From the NCBI GenBank assembly GCA_937891475.1, contig CALATC010000128.1, positions 1 through 5,413 of the forward strand: 5,413 nucleotides of DNA. Reading direction: 5' to 3'. Position 1 is the first letter of the stretch. Every line of letters starts with the position of its first letter. The notes beneath the pieces were generated by a model. The model was not told where the DNA came from. It saw only the letters and a program-made list of their open reading frames with translations, and searched no databases. Positions 1 through 5,413 of this stretch are shown one piece after another. Made by a program: the position numbers and the translations under genes. Source of the DNA: an uncultured Granulicatella sp. Lineage in GTDB: Bacteria; Bacillota; Bacilli; Lactobacillales; Aerococcaceae.

Positions 1-1
1 G

Positions 2-7
2 TATACT
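2..7 (+). promoter_or_regulatory. possible -10 box of the clpB promoter
   Basis: TATACT matches the sigma-A -10 consensus at five of six bases and lies about 56 bases before the clpB start codon, a plausible distance. A second candidate, TATAAA at 7-12, overlaps it. The -35 region would lie outside the window, so this is only a partial promoter call. Confidence 0.3.
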
Positions 8-13
8 ATAAAC

Positions 14-29
14 ATCAAAGAAATTTGAT
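14..29. promoter_or_regulatory. inverted repeat in the clpB leader (possible operator or leader hairpin)
   Basis: ATCAAA (14-19) and TTTGAT (24-29) form a perfect 6-bp inverted repeat with a 4-base spacer, just downstream of the candidate -10 box. It sits where a repressor or leader hairpin could act on clpB. It is neither the direct heptad repeat of a CtsR operator nor the long CIRCE element bound by HrcA. A short AT-rich palindrome can also arise by chance. Confidence 0.3.
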
Positions 30-63
30 AAAGAAATGGAAGAAAAAGAATGGGGGAAGCAAG

Positions 64-2661
64 ATGAATATTGAAAAAATGACAACAATGATGCAACAAT
101 CACTTGCTCAGGCACAAGAAATTGCGCAAAATAGAAAACATCAAGAAATCGATGTCTCACATTTGTGGAAAGTATTTTTAACGCCAAATCATTTTGTTAG
201 AAATCTATATGAAGATGTCCATGTTCCAATTTCAGAATTAGAAAAATTTGTGGATGAAAAAATTGATCAATTACCAATAGTAGAAGGAAGCCAAGTCCAA
301 TATGGTCAAAGTTTAAGTCCATCTTTATATCAATTACTAACGAAAGCAGATGAAATTAGACAACAATTTCAAGATGAATATTTAGCAACTGAAGTGATTG
401 TATTAGCTTTAATGGAAACCAATTATCCAATTAAAGAATTTTTATTGAAACATCAAGTAACAAAACAAGTATTACAAGAAAGAATTGAAAAATTGAGAGG
501 AGGAAGTCGTGTGACTAGTCAAAATCAAGAAAATCAATATGAAGCATTAAAACAATATGCACAAAATTTAAATGAAGCAGTAAAATCTGGAAAACAAGAT
601 CCAGTAATTGGACGTGATGAAGAAATTCGTGATGTTATCCGTATTTTATCTAGAAAAACAAAGAACAATCCTGTATTAATCGGGGAACCTGGGGTAGGTA
701 AAACAGCTATCGTTGAAGGGCTTGCACAAAGAATTGTGCGCAAAGACGTTCCTGAAAATTTAAAAGATAAAGTCATTTACTCATTAGATATGGGAGCGTT
801 AATTGCAGGAGCAAAATTCCGTGGAGAATTTGAAGAACGATTAAAAGCAGTTTTAGCAGAAGTAACAAAGTCAGAAGGACAAATCATTTTATTTATTGAT
901 GAAATTCATACGATTGTTGGAGCTGGTAAAACAGAAGGTTCAATGGATGCTGGGAACTTATTAAAACCAATGTTAGCTCGTGGAGAATTACACTGTATCG
1001 GGGCAACAACATTAGATGAATATCGTGAAAATATGGAAAAAGATAAAGCTTTAGAAAGACGTTTCCAAAAAGTATTAGTTCATGAACCAACGGTAGAAGA
1101 TACAATTTCTATTTTACGTGGATTAAAAGAACGTTTTGAAATTCACCATAGTGTAAATATTCATGATAATGCCCTAGTAGCAGCAGCAACTTTATCAAAT
1201 CGATATATTACAGACCGTTATTTACCAGATAAAGCGATTGATTTAGTTGATGAGGCATGTGCAACGATTCGTGTTGAAATGAATTCAATGCCAACTCAAT
1301 TGGATACAGTGACTCGTCGTTTAATGCAATTAGAAATTGAAGAACAAGCATTAAAAATGGAAAAAGATGAAGCAAGTAAGAAGCGCTTATCGATTCTTCA
1401 AGAAGAATTAGCAACATTACGTGAAGAAGCCAATAACTTGAAAATGAAATGGGAAATTGAAAAAGAAGAAGTAAATAAAATTCGTGATAAGCGTGAAGAA
1501 ATTGACCGATTAAAACATGAATTAGATGAAGCTGAATCTGAATATAATTTAGAAAAAGCAGCTGAACTTCGCCATGGTCGTATTCCTAAATTAGAAAAAG
1601 AAATTCAAGAATTAGAAGCTCAAGCAAAACTTCATGCTCAAGAAGACAATCGATTAGTACAAGAAGCTGTAACAGATGAAGAAATCGCTCGTGTTGTTGG
1701 TAGATTAACAGGCATTCCAGTAACTAAATTAGTAGAAGGAGAAAGAGAAAAACTTCTTCAATTAGAAGATACTTTACATGAACGTGTGGTTGGGCAAGAT
1801 GAAGCTGTTCAAAAAGTGGCAGATGCAGTCTTACGTTCTCGTGCAGGATTACAAAATCCAAATCGACCAATCGGAAGTTTCTTATTCTTAGGACCAACTG
1901 GTGTTGGTAAAACAGAATTAGCGAAAACATTGGCAGAAAACTTATTTGACAGTCAAGACCATATGGTCAGAATTGATATGAGTGAATATATGGAGAAATT
2001 CTCTGTGAGTCGTTTAGTCGGAGCACCTCCAGGATATGTTGGTTATGAAGAAGGCGGTCAATTAACAGAAGCCGTTCGTCGTAATCCGTATACCATTGTT
2101 CTATTAGATGAAATTGAAAAAGCCCATCCAGATGTCTTCAATATTTTATTACAAGTATTAGATGATGGTCGTCTAACAGATTCAAAAGGTAGAGTGGTTG
2201 ACTTTAAAAATACTGTCTTTATTATGACAAGTAATATTGGTTCTCAATTCTTATTAGAAATTCAAGGAGAAACAATTGATGATGAAACAAGACAAGCAGT
2301 GGAAAGTGTCTTGAAGGGTACATTTAAACCTGAATTTTTAAACCGTATTGATGAAACAATCTTCTTTACACCATTATCAAGAACTCATATTCATGGCATT
2401 ATTGGTAAGATGTTGAAAGATTTAAATCTTCGTTTACAAGAGCAAGAGATTCAATTAGAATTCACGGATGAATTGAAAGATTGGATTTCGGAAAATGCTT
2501 ATAATCCGGTTTATGGTGCTAGACCAATTGCTCGTTATATTCAACGCGAAATTGAAACACCATTAGCAAAAGAATTAATTCGCTCAAGTATTTTACCAGG
2601 AAATACTGTGAAATGTGATGTAGTAGCAGACCATGTTACCTTTCATGTAGTTGAAGAATAA
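64..2661 (+). CDS. clpB: ATP-dependent chaperone/disaggregase ClpB
   Basis: Hsp100 (AAA+) protein that works as a cytosolic hexamer with DnaK/DnaJ/GrpE, threading aggregated polypeptides through its central pore after heat or other stress. The 865-residue length is normal for ClpB. Visible in order: the N-terminal Clp_N double repeat (about 1-145); NBD1 with Walker A GEPGVGKT (207-214), pore loop KFRG (Phe252), Walker B ending D279-E280 and arginine fingers R332/R333; the long charged coiled-coil M domain (about 408-535) that marks ClpB; NBD2 with Walker A GPTGVGKT (610-617), pore loop GYVG (657-660), Walker B D682-E683 and sensor-2 GAR (818-820). There is no IGF/LGF-type ClpP-docking loop, as expected for a chaperone rather than a protease partner. 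ATG at 64 is chosen because GGGGGAAG (52-59) precedes it and the protein then begins MNIEKMTT like its relatives. A TTG at 25 would add 13 basic residues untypical of the family. No frameshift or missing catalytic residue is seen. It is convergent with rlmL. Confidence 0.97.
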   Translation: MNIEKMTTMMQQSLAQAQEIAQNRKHQEIDVSHLWKVFLTPNHFVRNLYEDVHVPISELEKFVDEKIDQLPIVEGSQVQYGQSLSPSLYQLLTKADEIRQQFQDEYLATEVIVLALMETNYPIKEFLLKHQVTKQVLQERIEKLRGGSRVTSQNQENQYEALKQYAQNLNEAVKSGKQDPVIGRDEEIRDVIRILSRKTKNNPVLIGEPGVGKTAIVEGLAQRIVRKDVPENLKDKVIYSLDMGALIAGAKFRGEFEERLKAVLAEVTKSEGQIILFIDEIHTIVGAGKTEGSMDAGNLLKPMLARGELHCIGATTLDEYRENMEKDKALERRFQKVLVHEPTVEDTISILRGLKERFEIHHSVNIHDNALVAAATLSNRYITDRYLPDKAIDLVDEACATIRVEMNSMPTQLDTVTRRLMQLEIEEQALKMEKDEASKKRLSILQEELATLREEANNLKMKWEIEKEEVNKIRDKREEIDRLKHELDEAESEYNLEKAAELRHGRIPKLEKEIQELEAQAKLHAQEDNRLVQEAVTDEEIARVVGRLTGIPVTKLVEGEREKLLQLEDTLHERVVGQDEAVQKVADAVLRSRAGLQNPNRPIGSFLFLGPTGVGKTELAKTLAENLFDSQDHMVRIDMSEYMEKFSVSRLVGAPPGYVGYEEGGQLTEAVRRNPYTIVLLDEIEKAHPDVFNILLQVLDDGRLTDSKGRVVDFKNTVFIMTSNIGSQFLLEIQGETIDDETRQAVESVLKGTFKPEFLNRIDETIFFTPLSRTHIHGIIGKMLKDLNLRLQEQEIQLEFTDELKDWISENAYNPVYGARPIARYIQREIETPLAKELIRSSILPGNTVKCDVVADHVTFHVVEE
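498..513 (+). promoter_or_regulatory. internal ribosome binding site and GTG start for short ClpB isoform
   Basis: A perfect Shine-Dalgarno AGGAGG (498-503) stands 7 bases before an in-frame GTG (511-513, Val150). Starting here removes the N-terminal domain and gives a 716-residue protein with both ATPase modules intact. E. coli ClpB is known to be made in two lengths from an internal GTG at the equivalent position (Val149). Here the site is read directly from the sequence, but its use is inferred. Confidence 0.65.
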
Positions 2662-2680
2662 TATGGAAATAAAATTAAAA

Positions 2681-2845
2681 GAATAAATAAAATAAGAATA
2701 ACTTTTCAATGTAGTAGTACTATAAACCACTATCTTGTGGTTTATAGTACAGGAAAATTTGAGACTTTGGCTCAAATTTTAGCCATGAGACCGTAGGTCT
2801 GCTGGCGTCCTTACTACTTGAAAAGTTATTCTTTTTTATTTATTC
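2681..2845. terminator. bidirectional terminator-like long stem between clpB and rlmL
   Basis: The left arm 2681-2716 pairs with the right arm 2812-2845 over 34 base pairs in three blocks: 2681-2692 with 2834-2845, 2694-2709 with 2818-2833, and 2711-2716 with 2812-2817. Only T2693 and T2710 are bulged. The outer third is A-rich on the left and T-rich on the right, so either strand ends in a U-rich tract, as expected of a shared terminator between convergent genes. The right arm runs through the rlmL stop codon (2840-2842) into its last sense codon. The roughly 95 bases inside the stem are far longer than a normal terminator loop and hold three further hairpins, annotated separately. Confidence 0.7.
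2717..2811. repeat. three-hairpin palindromic core, probable miniature insertion
   Basis: Three hairpins follow one another almost without linkers. Hairpin A is a perfect 14-bp stem (2717-2730 with 2737-2750, loop TATCTT). Hairpin B is a perfect 10-bp stem (2754-2763 with 2771-2780, 7-base loop). Hairpin C is AGACC/GGTCT (2788-2792 with 2796-2800, loop GTA), extended by GCCA/TGGC (2782-2785 with 2803-2806) across a 2x2 internal loop. With the outer stem this makes a tight four-way junction on either strand. Hairpin C is GC-rich in an AT-rich surrounding, hinting at separate origin. There is no open reading frame. By size (165 bp overall) and palindromic build it resembles EFAR/BOX-like miniature elements, but multi-copy status cannot be tested in one window. 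A structured small RNA is the main alternative. Confidence 0.6.
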
Positions 2846-3985
2846 ACTAACCGGTTTGCGTTTGCGAACTCCCCAGAATTGGAAGTAGTCGGTACGAATT
2901 GCACCATTATATAATTTACGTTTCTTAGTGGCTTGTTTTCCATAATGTTCTTCAAAACTTAAATCACTCGTTAAAATATACTTACTCCAAGTTTCTAATG
3001 GTTCATAAGTTTGTCCCATTTGACGGTAAATATTTTGAGCTTGTTCTTCAGATAATAAACGATCACCATATGGTGGATTAGCGACTAACACACCATTTTC
3101 TTTCTTCGTACGGAAATCTTTTAATTGCATTTGCTTAAATTCAATATGCTCGCTAACGCCAGCTTTAATTGCATTTTGTTTTGCAATCTCAATCATAGAA
3201 CCATCAATATCAGCTCCAAGAATGTCTAATGTCACATCTGTACGAATTTCTTTTCTTGCTTCTTGTCGAACTGTATCAAATGCTTTTGGATCAAAGAATG
3301 TCCATTTTTCTGCTGCAAATGAACGATTTAATCCAGGAGCAATATTTAATCCAATTAAAGCAGCTTCGATAGGAATAGTACCTGAACCGCAACAAGGATC
3401 GTAAAATGGTTTATCTGGGAACCATTTTGTTAGCATAACAAGAGCTGCTGCCATATTTTCTTTTAATGGTGCGCCACCTTTTTCAGTACGGTAGCCACGT
3501 TTAAATAAACTTGTTCCACTTGTATCAATCGTTAATGTTACGACATCTTTAAGGATAGAAACTTCGATAGGATAGAGTGCTCCTGTTTCTGGTAAATGTG
3601 TTTTACGAGCGTAAGCTGCACTTAGACGATTAACGATTGCTTTTTTTACAATAGATTGGCAGTTTGGAACACTATGTAAAGTCGATTTAACAGATTTTCC
3701 TGATACAGGAAATTCTGCATCCACTGGTAAAATTTGTTCCCAAGGGAGTGCTTTTGTTTGTTCAAATAATGCATCAAAAGTTTTAGCAGTGAATTGACCA
3801 AAAACAATTTTGATACGGTCAGCAGTACGTAAATAAATATTCGTTTTCGCAATATCATAATCGTTACCAGAAAAATAAGCTTTTCCGTTTTCTACTTGGC
3901 AATCATATCCAAGAGTTCTTAATTCTTTTCCAACAAGTGCTTCAATGCCAGCTGCAGCAGTGGCGACTAATTTATAAGTTGTCAT
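2840..3985 (-). CDS. rlmL: THUMP-domain class I SAM-dependent rRNA methyltransferase (RlmL/YpsC type)
   Basis: Predicted to place a methyl group on the exocyclic N2 of a guanine in 23S rRNA, by analogy with the RlmL part of E. coli RlmKL (m2G2445). The exact target base here is inferred from the family. The protein has 381 residues: an N-terminal ferredoxin-like/THUMP RNA-binding region (about 1-165), then a Rossmann methyltransferase domain with the SAM-binding motif DPCCGSGT (196-203), the acidic motif GADID (257-261) and the catalytic NPPYG (303-307) typical of N2-guanine or N6-adenine transfer. The C-terminus is basic (VRKRKP). Length fits Bacillus YpsC and lacks the fused RlmK half of the gamma-proteobacterial enzyme. 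ATG at 3985 is preceded by AGAAAGGAAA at suitable spacing. It lies 35 bases beyond the rnpB terminator with no convincing promoter, so it may depend on read-through. Its stop codon lies inside the convergent terminator arm. Confidence 0.93.
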   Translation of the reverse strand: MTTYKLVATAAAGIEALVGKELRTLGYDCQVENGKAYFSGNDYDIAKTNIYLRTADRIKIVFGQFTAKTFDALFEQTKALPWEQILPVDAEFPVSGKSVKSTLHSVPNCQSIVKKAIVNRLSAAYARKTHLPETGALYPIEVSILKDVVTLTIDTSGTSLFKRGYRTEKGGAPLKENMAAALVMLTKWFPDKPFYDPCCGSGTIPIEAALIGLNIAPGLNRSFAAEKWTFFDPKAFDTVRQEARKEIRTDVTLDILGADIDGSMIEIAKQNAIKAGVSEHIEFKQMQLKDFRTKKENGVLVANPPYGDRLLSEEQAQNIYRQMGQTYEPLETWSKYILTSDLSFEEHYGKQATKKRKLYNGAIRTDYFQFWGVRKRKPVSE

Positions 3986-4020
3986 AATAATTTCCTTTCT
4001 ATAAGAAATGATAGTTTTTC

Positions 4021-4046
4021 AAAAAAAATACCGGGAGACCCCGGTA
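4021..4046 (-). terminator. intrinsic terminator of rnpB
   Basis: On the minus strand TACCGGG and CCCGGTA form a perfect 7-bp GC-rich stem with a 4-base loop (stem 4029-4035 with 4040-4046), followed by eight uridines (4028-4021). This is a textbook Rho-independent terminator. It separates rnpB from rlmL. Confidence 0.93.
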
Positions 4047-4049
4047 AAT

Positions 4050-4430
4050 AACCTGAATGCAAACTTCTATAAGCCATGTTCTGTTCCATCAATTAGCAGG
4101 TTCTAATTGATTTCAGTAATCATCTGTCTACACAAATGTGCCTCTTTTTTCGTTCATTTCCTAATAAAGAGTGCCCCTACCATAAGTTTGGGTTGCTCGC
4201 TCGAGGGGTTTACCGCGTTCCACCATTTTCGTTTCCAAAAATGCTTCGTCACTGTGGCACTTTCAAGAATACTTTGGCATAGAAATCCTTAGCCATTTTT
4301 TCTGCCGTCAACAAGTTGTTGCCTTAGCTTATTGTTTCGCTAAGCACGAACACTACAGACATCTCAGTCTGTGCGAGCATGGACTTTCCTCAGTAGTGCA
4401 ATCACTACCGCGATTACTCAAAGTTTACAA
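4050..4430 (-). ncRNA. rnpB: RNase P RNA, bacterial type B
   Basis: Catalytic RNA subunit of ribonuclease P, which with the small RnpA protein removes 5' leaders from pre-tRNAs. Reading the minus strand, the conserved core appears in order: GAGGAAAGTCC with ATGCTCGC (4391-4374 area), CCACAGTGACGAAGC (4256-4242), the block running from GGAACGCGGTAAACCCC to CGAGCGAGCAACCCAAA (4221-4187), the L15 GGT that pairs with tRNA CCA (4181-4179), TGTAGACAGATGATT, and ACATGGCTTATAGAAG (4079-4064). The terminal helix P1 is seen as GTAAACTT (4428-4421) pairing with AAGTTTGC (4066-4059). A 9-bp hairpin at 4088-4111 (ATCAATTAG/CTAATTGAT) is probably P19. The layout matches the Bacillus type. Ends are estimated from P1: 5' near 4428-4430, 3' near 4050-4057. 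The 5' end begins only about 7 bases after the gpsB stop codon. Confidence 0.95.
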
Positions 4431-4433
4431 GTT

Positions 4434-4462
4434 TTATTAATCTTTAATTGGGGGAATGACAC
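4434..4462 (-). promoter_or_regulatory. possible rnpB promoter inside the end of gpsB
   Basis: On the minus strand a weak -35 GTGTCA (4462-4457; four of six) and a -10 TAATAA (4439-4434; three of six) are 17 bases apart. They would start transcription at about 4428, exactly where helix P1 of rnpB begins. The -10 includes the gpsB stop codon. The geometry is good but the boxes are poor, so processing of a gpsB-rnpB transcript is an alternative. Confidence 0.35.
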
Positions 4463-4805
4463 GAGTTTTGTCTAAATCGTCTTCGTCATCTTCTTCTAAT
4501 TTTTCATCAAATACATGTTTTTCTAAATTCGCTAAACGTTTTAAAATATCAAAGTTTGTAACTCCAGCAGAAGGAATGCTAGCTGAGCGAGTTCCTTTTG
4601 TGACAGTTGCTTGTTTTGATAATTCGTCAACTTTATTTACTAAACGTTCATTTTCACTTTGTAAAAAGCTAATTTCTTTTTGGAAAGTGTCATAATCACG
4701 AATGATTAAATCTAAAAATGCATCTACTTCTTCAATGTCAAATCCTCTGAATGAACGTTTAAATTGTTTATTTAAAATATCCTTTGTTGATAAATGTCTT
4801 GCCAT
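4437..4805 (-). CDS. gpsB: cell-division adaptor GpsB (DivIVA family)
   Basis: Cytoplasmic, membrane-associated coiled-coil adaptor that moves between septum and side wall and docks penicillin-binding proteins and other peptidoglycan factors. The protein has 122 residues. The N-terminal DivIVA-like dimer domain (about 1-65) contains RGFDIEEVDAFLDLIIRDY (20-38) followed by a coiled coil to about residue 65. A Ser/Thr-rich linker (68-82) leads to the hallmark C-terminal trimerisation segment TNFDILKRLANLEKHVF (83-99). Acidic groove residues D28 and D32 correspond to Bacillus D31 and D35, whereas the position of Bacillus Tyr25 is Phe22. After the hallmark segment comes an acidic tail (EEDDEDDLDKTRVIPPIKD, 104-122). 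The start ATG at 4805 follows AAGGAG (4821-4816) with a 10-base gap, and MARHLSTKDI fits the family. rnpB follows directly, as in Bacillus, but the usual upstream ypsA gene is not next to it here. Confidence 0.95.
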   Translation of the reverse strand: MARHLSTKDILNKQFKRSFRGFDIEEVDAFLDLIIRDYDTFQKEISFLQSENERLVNKVDELSKQATVTKGTRSASIPSAGVTNFDILKRLANLEKHVFDEKLEEDDEDDLDKTRVIPPIKD

Positions 4806-4918
4806 GGTTTCATTACTCCTTAATATCTATAATCAATCATCTTTTTTTGGTTAGTATGCTTGCTACTCGATGCAAAAATGTCTTTTGCAAGCAGTGAAAA
4901 ATCTATTGTTTTTCTATC
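4806..4918 (-). promoter_or_regulatory. long gpsB leader with two overlapping hairpins
   Basis: From the predicted start near 4918 the mRNA has a leader of about 113 bases. TGCTTGC (4857-4863) can pair with GCAAGCA (4887-4893), while TGCAAAA (4871-4877) can pair with TTTTGCA (4883-4889). The two helices share bases 4887-4889, so they compete in full form, though a shortened outer helix (TGCT/AGCA) can stack on the inner one. No U-tract follows, so it is not a simple attenuator, and no known riboswitch core is recognised. Confidence 0.35.
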
Positions 4919-4924
4919 TTCAAT

Positions 4925-4953
4925 ATCATACTAAAAATTCGGAAAAATTACAA
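4925..4953 (-). promoter_or_regulatory. sigma-A promoter of gpsB
   Basis: On the minus strand -35 TTGTAA (4953-4948; four of six) and -10 TATGAT (4930-4925; five of six) are separated by exactly 17 bases. Transcription would start near 4918 and run into gpsB and possibly on into rnpB. Confidence 0.65.
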
Positions 4954-4972
4954 ATATGTTACATTAAATTTT

Positions 4973-5001
4973 TAGGCAATTTTTATTTTCTTTGTTATAA
5001 T
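4973..5001 (+). promoter_or_regulatory. sigma-A promoter of prmA with extended -10
   Basis: A perfect TATAAT (4996-5001) carries an extended -10 TGT immediately upstream (4993-4995). A weaker -35 TAGGCA (4973-4978; four of six) is 17 bases away. Start is predicted near 5008, giving a leader of about 35 bases. It points away from the gpsB promoter, with about 20 bases between the two -35 boxes. Confidence 0.75.
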
Positions 5002-5042
5002 GTCTTGTGAACAATGATAAATGATTAAAGGAGAGTCAATAA

Positions 5043-5413
5043 ATGGATTGGTTAGAAGTTACAGTAGTAACTCATACAGAAAGTGTAGAGGCAGTCAGTG
5101 AAATTTTTATGGAAATCGGAGCTAAAGGAGTTTCGATTGAGGATCCTCTCGACTATGATCAATTAAATCAAGAACAATTAGAATGGCTTTCAGTTGAAAG
5201 AAAGTCTTTATATGAAACAGATGAAGTTTTTGTCAAAGCTTATTTCCAACCAAATCAGTGGAATGATGAATTAACAGAAACCGTAACGAATAGAGTTCAA
5301 GAACTAAAATCTTACGGATTAACAATTGGTAAGGGAATTGTTACGTTACAAACAGTAGGAGAAGCAGACTGGGCAGAAGCTTGGAAAAAATATTATTTCC
5401 CAGTTCGTGTCAC
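5043..5413 (+). CDS. prmA: ribosomal protein L11 methyltransferase, N-terminal part
   Basis: PrmA trimethylates amino groups of ribosomal protein L11 using S-adenosylmethionine. Only the first 123 codons are present because the window ends inside the gene; the frame is open throughout. The visible part is the N-terminal substrate-recognition domain: MDWLEVTVVTHTESVEAVS, then GAKGVSIEDP (residues about 30-39), ending in the highly conserved family stretch DWAEAWKKYYFPVRV just before the linker to the SAM-binding domain, which lies beyond the window. ATG at 5043 follows AAAGGAG (5027-5033) with a 9-base gap. The gene has its own promoter and diverges from gpsB. In many Firmicutes prmA is followed by an RsmE-type rRNA methyltransferase gene, which cannot be checked here. 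Confidence 0.92.
   Translation, partial: MDWLEVTVVTHTESVEAVSEIFMEIGAKGVSIEDPLDYDQLNQEQLEWLSVERKSLYETDEVFVKAYFQPNQWNDELTETVTNRVQELKSYGLTIGKGIVTLQTVGEADWAEAWKKYYFPVRV

Noticed and set aside
1..13. Shared 9-mer ACTATAAAC with hairpin A (2719-2727), suggesting a second copy of the palindromic element upstream of clpB
   Set aside because: Nine AT-rich bases are weak evidence, the other arm is missing, and the window starts too close to judge.
25..63. Upstream TTG start that would add 13 residues to ClpB
   Set aside because: The added segment is lysine-rich and unlike ClpB N-termini; no suitable Shine-Dalgarno precedes it, whereas GGGGGAAG precedes the ATG at 64.
36..74. Small ORF starting at ATG 36 and overlapping the clpB start
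   Set aside because: Only 12 codons, no ribosome binding site before it, and no recognisable leader-peptide pattern.
2593..2775. 60-codon minus-strand frame crossing the palindromic element
   Set aside because: It overlaps the clpB end and runs through hairpins; composition reflects AT-rich spacer, not a protein.
2681..2845. tRNA-like cloverleaf
   Set aside because: The topology recalls a cloverleaf, but the closing stem is 34 bp, there is no TTCGA T-loop, no 7-base anticodon loop in the right place, and arm lengths do not fit.
3997..4025. TTGAAA and TATAGA as an rlmL promoter
   Set aside because: The boxes are only 13 bases apart and TATAGA overlaps the ribosome binding site, which is not workable for sigma-A.
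4107..4292. 61-codon open frame on the plus strand
   Set aside because: It lies entirely antisense within rnpB and has no ribosome binding site; it is fortuitous.
4456..4695. 79-codon open frame on the plus strand opposite gpsB
   Set aside because: Antisense shadow rich in serine from the GpsB acidic codons; no family features.
5005..5014. TTGTGAACAA as a Rex-like operator at the prmA start
   Set aside because: Only 4-bp arms with a 2-base centre; the second Rex half site (TTCACAA after six bases) is missing.
1..5413. CRISPR arrays, insertion sequences with transposase, tRNA genes, defence or toxin-antitoxin genes
   Set aside because: None is visible: there are no spaced direct repeats, transposase frames or tRNA signatures on either strand.

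Overview
The window comes from a low-GC Firmicute, most likely a member of the Lactobacillales (an Enterococcaceae/Carnobacteriaceae-like lactic acid bacterium). The evidence is the AT-rich codon use, the GGAG-type ribosome binding sites, a type B RNase P RNA, a GpsB cell-division protein, and a gpsB-rnpB-rlmL order that matches the Bacillus gpsB-rnpB-ypsC arrangement. I cannot name the species from sequence alone.

Layout from left to right. (1) Positions 64-2661, plus strand: the complete disaggregase gene clpB, preceded by a short leader with a possible -10 box and a small inverted repeat. (2) Positions 2662-2839: the gap between clpB and rlmL, which converge on it. It holds an unusually elaborate palindromic element (2681-2845): a 34-bp outer stem enclosing three consecutive hairpins, so either strand can fold into a compact four-way junction. 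(3) Positions 2840-3985, minus strand: a THUMP-domain rRNA methyltransferase gene (rlmL/ypsC type). (4) Positions about 4050-4430, minus strand: rnpB, the RNase P RNA, with a strong intrinsic terminator at 4021-4046. (5) Positions 4437-4805, minus strand: gpsB. (6) Positions 4806-5042: a divergent promoter region serving gpsB leftward and prmA rightward. (7) Position 5043 to the window end, plus strand: the first 123 codons of prmA (ribosomal protein L11 methyltransferase).

Functionally this is a housekeeping region: protein disaggregation (ClpB), rRNA and ribosomal-protein methylation (RlmL, PrmA), tRNA 5' maturation (RNase P RNA) and division/peptidoglycan synthesis control (GpsB). No defence system, prophage or CRISPR array is visible.

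The most unusual object is the nested palindrome between clpB and rlmL. It looks like a small structured insertion lodged in the stem of a bidirectional terminator, resembling in size and logic the palindromic miniature elements described in Enterococcus (EFAR) and the BOX elements of streptococci. Other notable points are a well-formed internal GTG start in clpB for a short isoform, a possible rnpB promoter embedded in the end of gpsB, and two mutually exclusive hairpins in the gpsB leader.
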